This document shows positions 63,642 to 64,000 of a DNA stretch of 64,000 nt, in pieces. How positions within the stretch are numbered: position 1 is the stretch's first letter; every line of letters begins with the position of its first letter. Made by a program: the position numbers and the translations under genes. Origin of the DNA: Breoghania sp. (GTDB lineage: Bacteria > Pseudomonadota > Alphaproteobacteria > Rhizobiales > Stappiaceae). The stretch lies in the NCBI RefSeq assembly GCF_030066895.1, contig NZ_JASJAV010000001.1, positions 310,001 through 374,000 of the forward strand, written 5' to 3'. Under the pieces are notes generated by a model. That model did not search any database. It had not been told where the DNA came from and worked only from the letters and a program-made list of their open reading frames with translations.

Positions 63642-63757
63642 AAAAACCCCCAAGGGATTAGATCAAGAACTGCGCCCCGCATAACGGGGCCTGAGAGATG
63701 AGCACTTCGCCGTGACAGCTCCGAATACCGCAGAACGATCAGGCAAAGGCGCACCCG

Positions 63758-64000
63758 CTAGAGTGTGGCCTTGGCAACCTCATCAAGCGTCTTAAGGGTC
63801 TGAAGCAGGTCCTTGAGCGCATGAAGCGGCACCATGTTCGGTCCGTCGGAAGGAGCCTTGTCGGGATCCTGGTGCGTCTCGATGAAGACGCCGGCAACTC
63901 CGACCGCAGTCGCGGCACGGGCCAGCACGGGAACGAACTCGCGCTGACCGCCGGAAGATGCGCCCTGCCCGCCGGGCTGCTGGACGGAATGAGTCGCATC
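63758..64000 (-). CDS. kdsA: 3-deoxy-8-phosphooctulonate (KDO-8-P) synthase, C-terminal part
   Basis: Only the last 80 codons are in the window. The reading [59 protein letters not shown] and the end [10 protein letters not shown] match the C-terminus of KdsA, which condenses arabinose-5-phosphate and PEP for lipopolysaccharide. It stops at a genuine TAG (63758-63760). Cut by the window edge; no lesion in the visible part. Confidence 0.93.
   Translation of the reverse strand, partial: DATHSVQQPGGQGASSGGQREFVPVLARAATAVGVAGVFIETHQDPDKAPSDGPNMVPLHALKDLLQTLKTLDEVAKATL

Noticed and set aside
62358..63701. 447-codon plus-strand frame opposite ugd
   Set aside because: Full-length UDP-glucose dehydrogenase on the minus strand explains the open frame; the plus frame has no family match by eye.

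Overview
The window reads as a high-G+C alphaproteobacterium, most likely of the Hyphomicrobiales (Rhizobiales) or a close relative. The markers are a four-gene general amino-acid transporter of the aapJQMP type, a RirA-like iron regulator, an invasion-associated locus B (IalB) family protein, a TamA/TamB pair and an alphaproteobacterial type II secretion (T2SS) locus. This placement is inference from gene content; no rRNA, tRNA, CRISPR array or prophage was seen.

The dominant property is decay. About two thirds of the genes are recognisable but broken, by in-frame stop codons (about 25), frameshifts (about 45 to 50), short tandem duplications and deletions. Intact genes lie among them and include long undamaged blocks: aapP-M-Q-J (47.7-52.2 kb), enolase and UDP-glucose dehydrogenase (60.8-63.6 kb), a family 5 solute-binding protein, a TolC-family protein, a KdgT-type permease, ialB, rirA and a LapG-type protease. 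That contrast argues for real, selection-shaped pseudogenisation, as in a lineage recently restricted to a host or a stable niche, more than for random base-calling error; a read-level check is still the decisive test.

Layout: 0-4.4 kb, a minus-strand operon (2OG-Fe(II) oxygenase, alpha/beta hydrolase, ABC solute-binding protein, ATPase, permease), all broken, with a broken LysR gene behind it. 5.8-16.6 kb, a complete but mostly disrupted T2SS locus (C-like, M, L on minus; E, F, I, J on plus; G and prepilin peptidase on minus; K, D on plus). 16.8-17.7 kb, an unusual RTX-like repeat protein. 18.1-18.6 kb, rirA. 19-25.4 kb, broken tamA and tamB. 25.7-41.1 kb, a dismantled Lap-type adhesion system: TolC-family pore, gutted LapB-type exporter, LapC-type adaptor, intact LapG-type protease, a LapD-like two-helix membrane protein, and convergently a 9.7 kb giant adhesin pseudogene whose 5' end is now the start of an alcohol dehydrogenase gene. 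41.3-47.6 kb, a catabolic cluster (LysR, MFS transporter, amidohydrolase, KdgT-type permease, type B carboxylesterase), mostly broken. 47.7-52.2 kb, intact aapJQMP. 52.4-60.8 kb, broken cystathionine beta-lyase, intact ialB, intact family 5 solute-binding protein, broken acyl-CoA synthetase, broken PleD-like double-receiver protein and broken DsbA/FrnE-family protein. 60.8-64 kb, eno, ugd and the 3' end of kdsA.

Together, secretion (T2SS, type I), surface adhesion and several peripheral catabolic and regulatory functions are being lost, while amino-acid uptake, glycolysis and envelope-sugar synthesis are kept.
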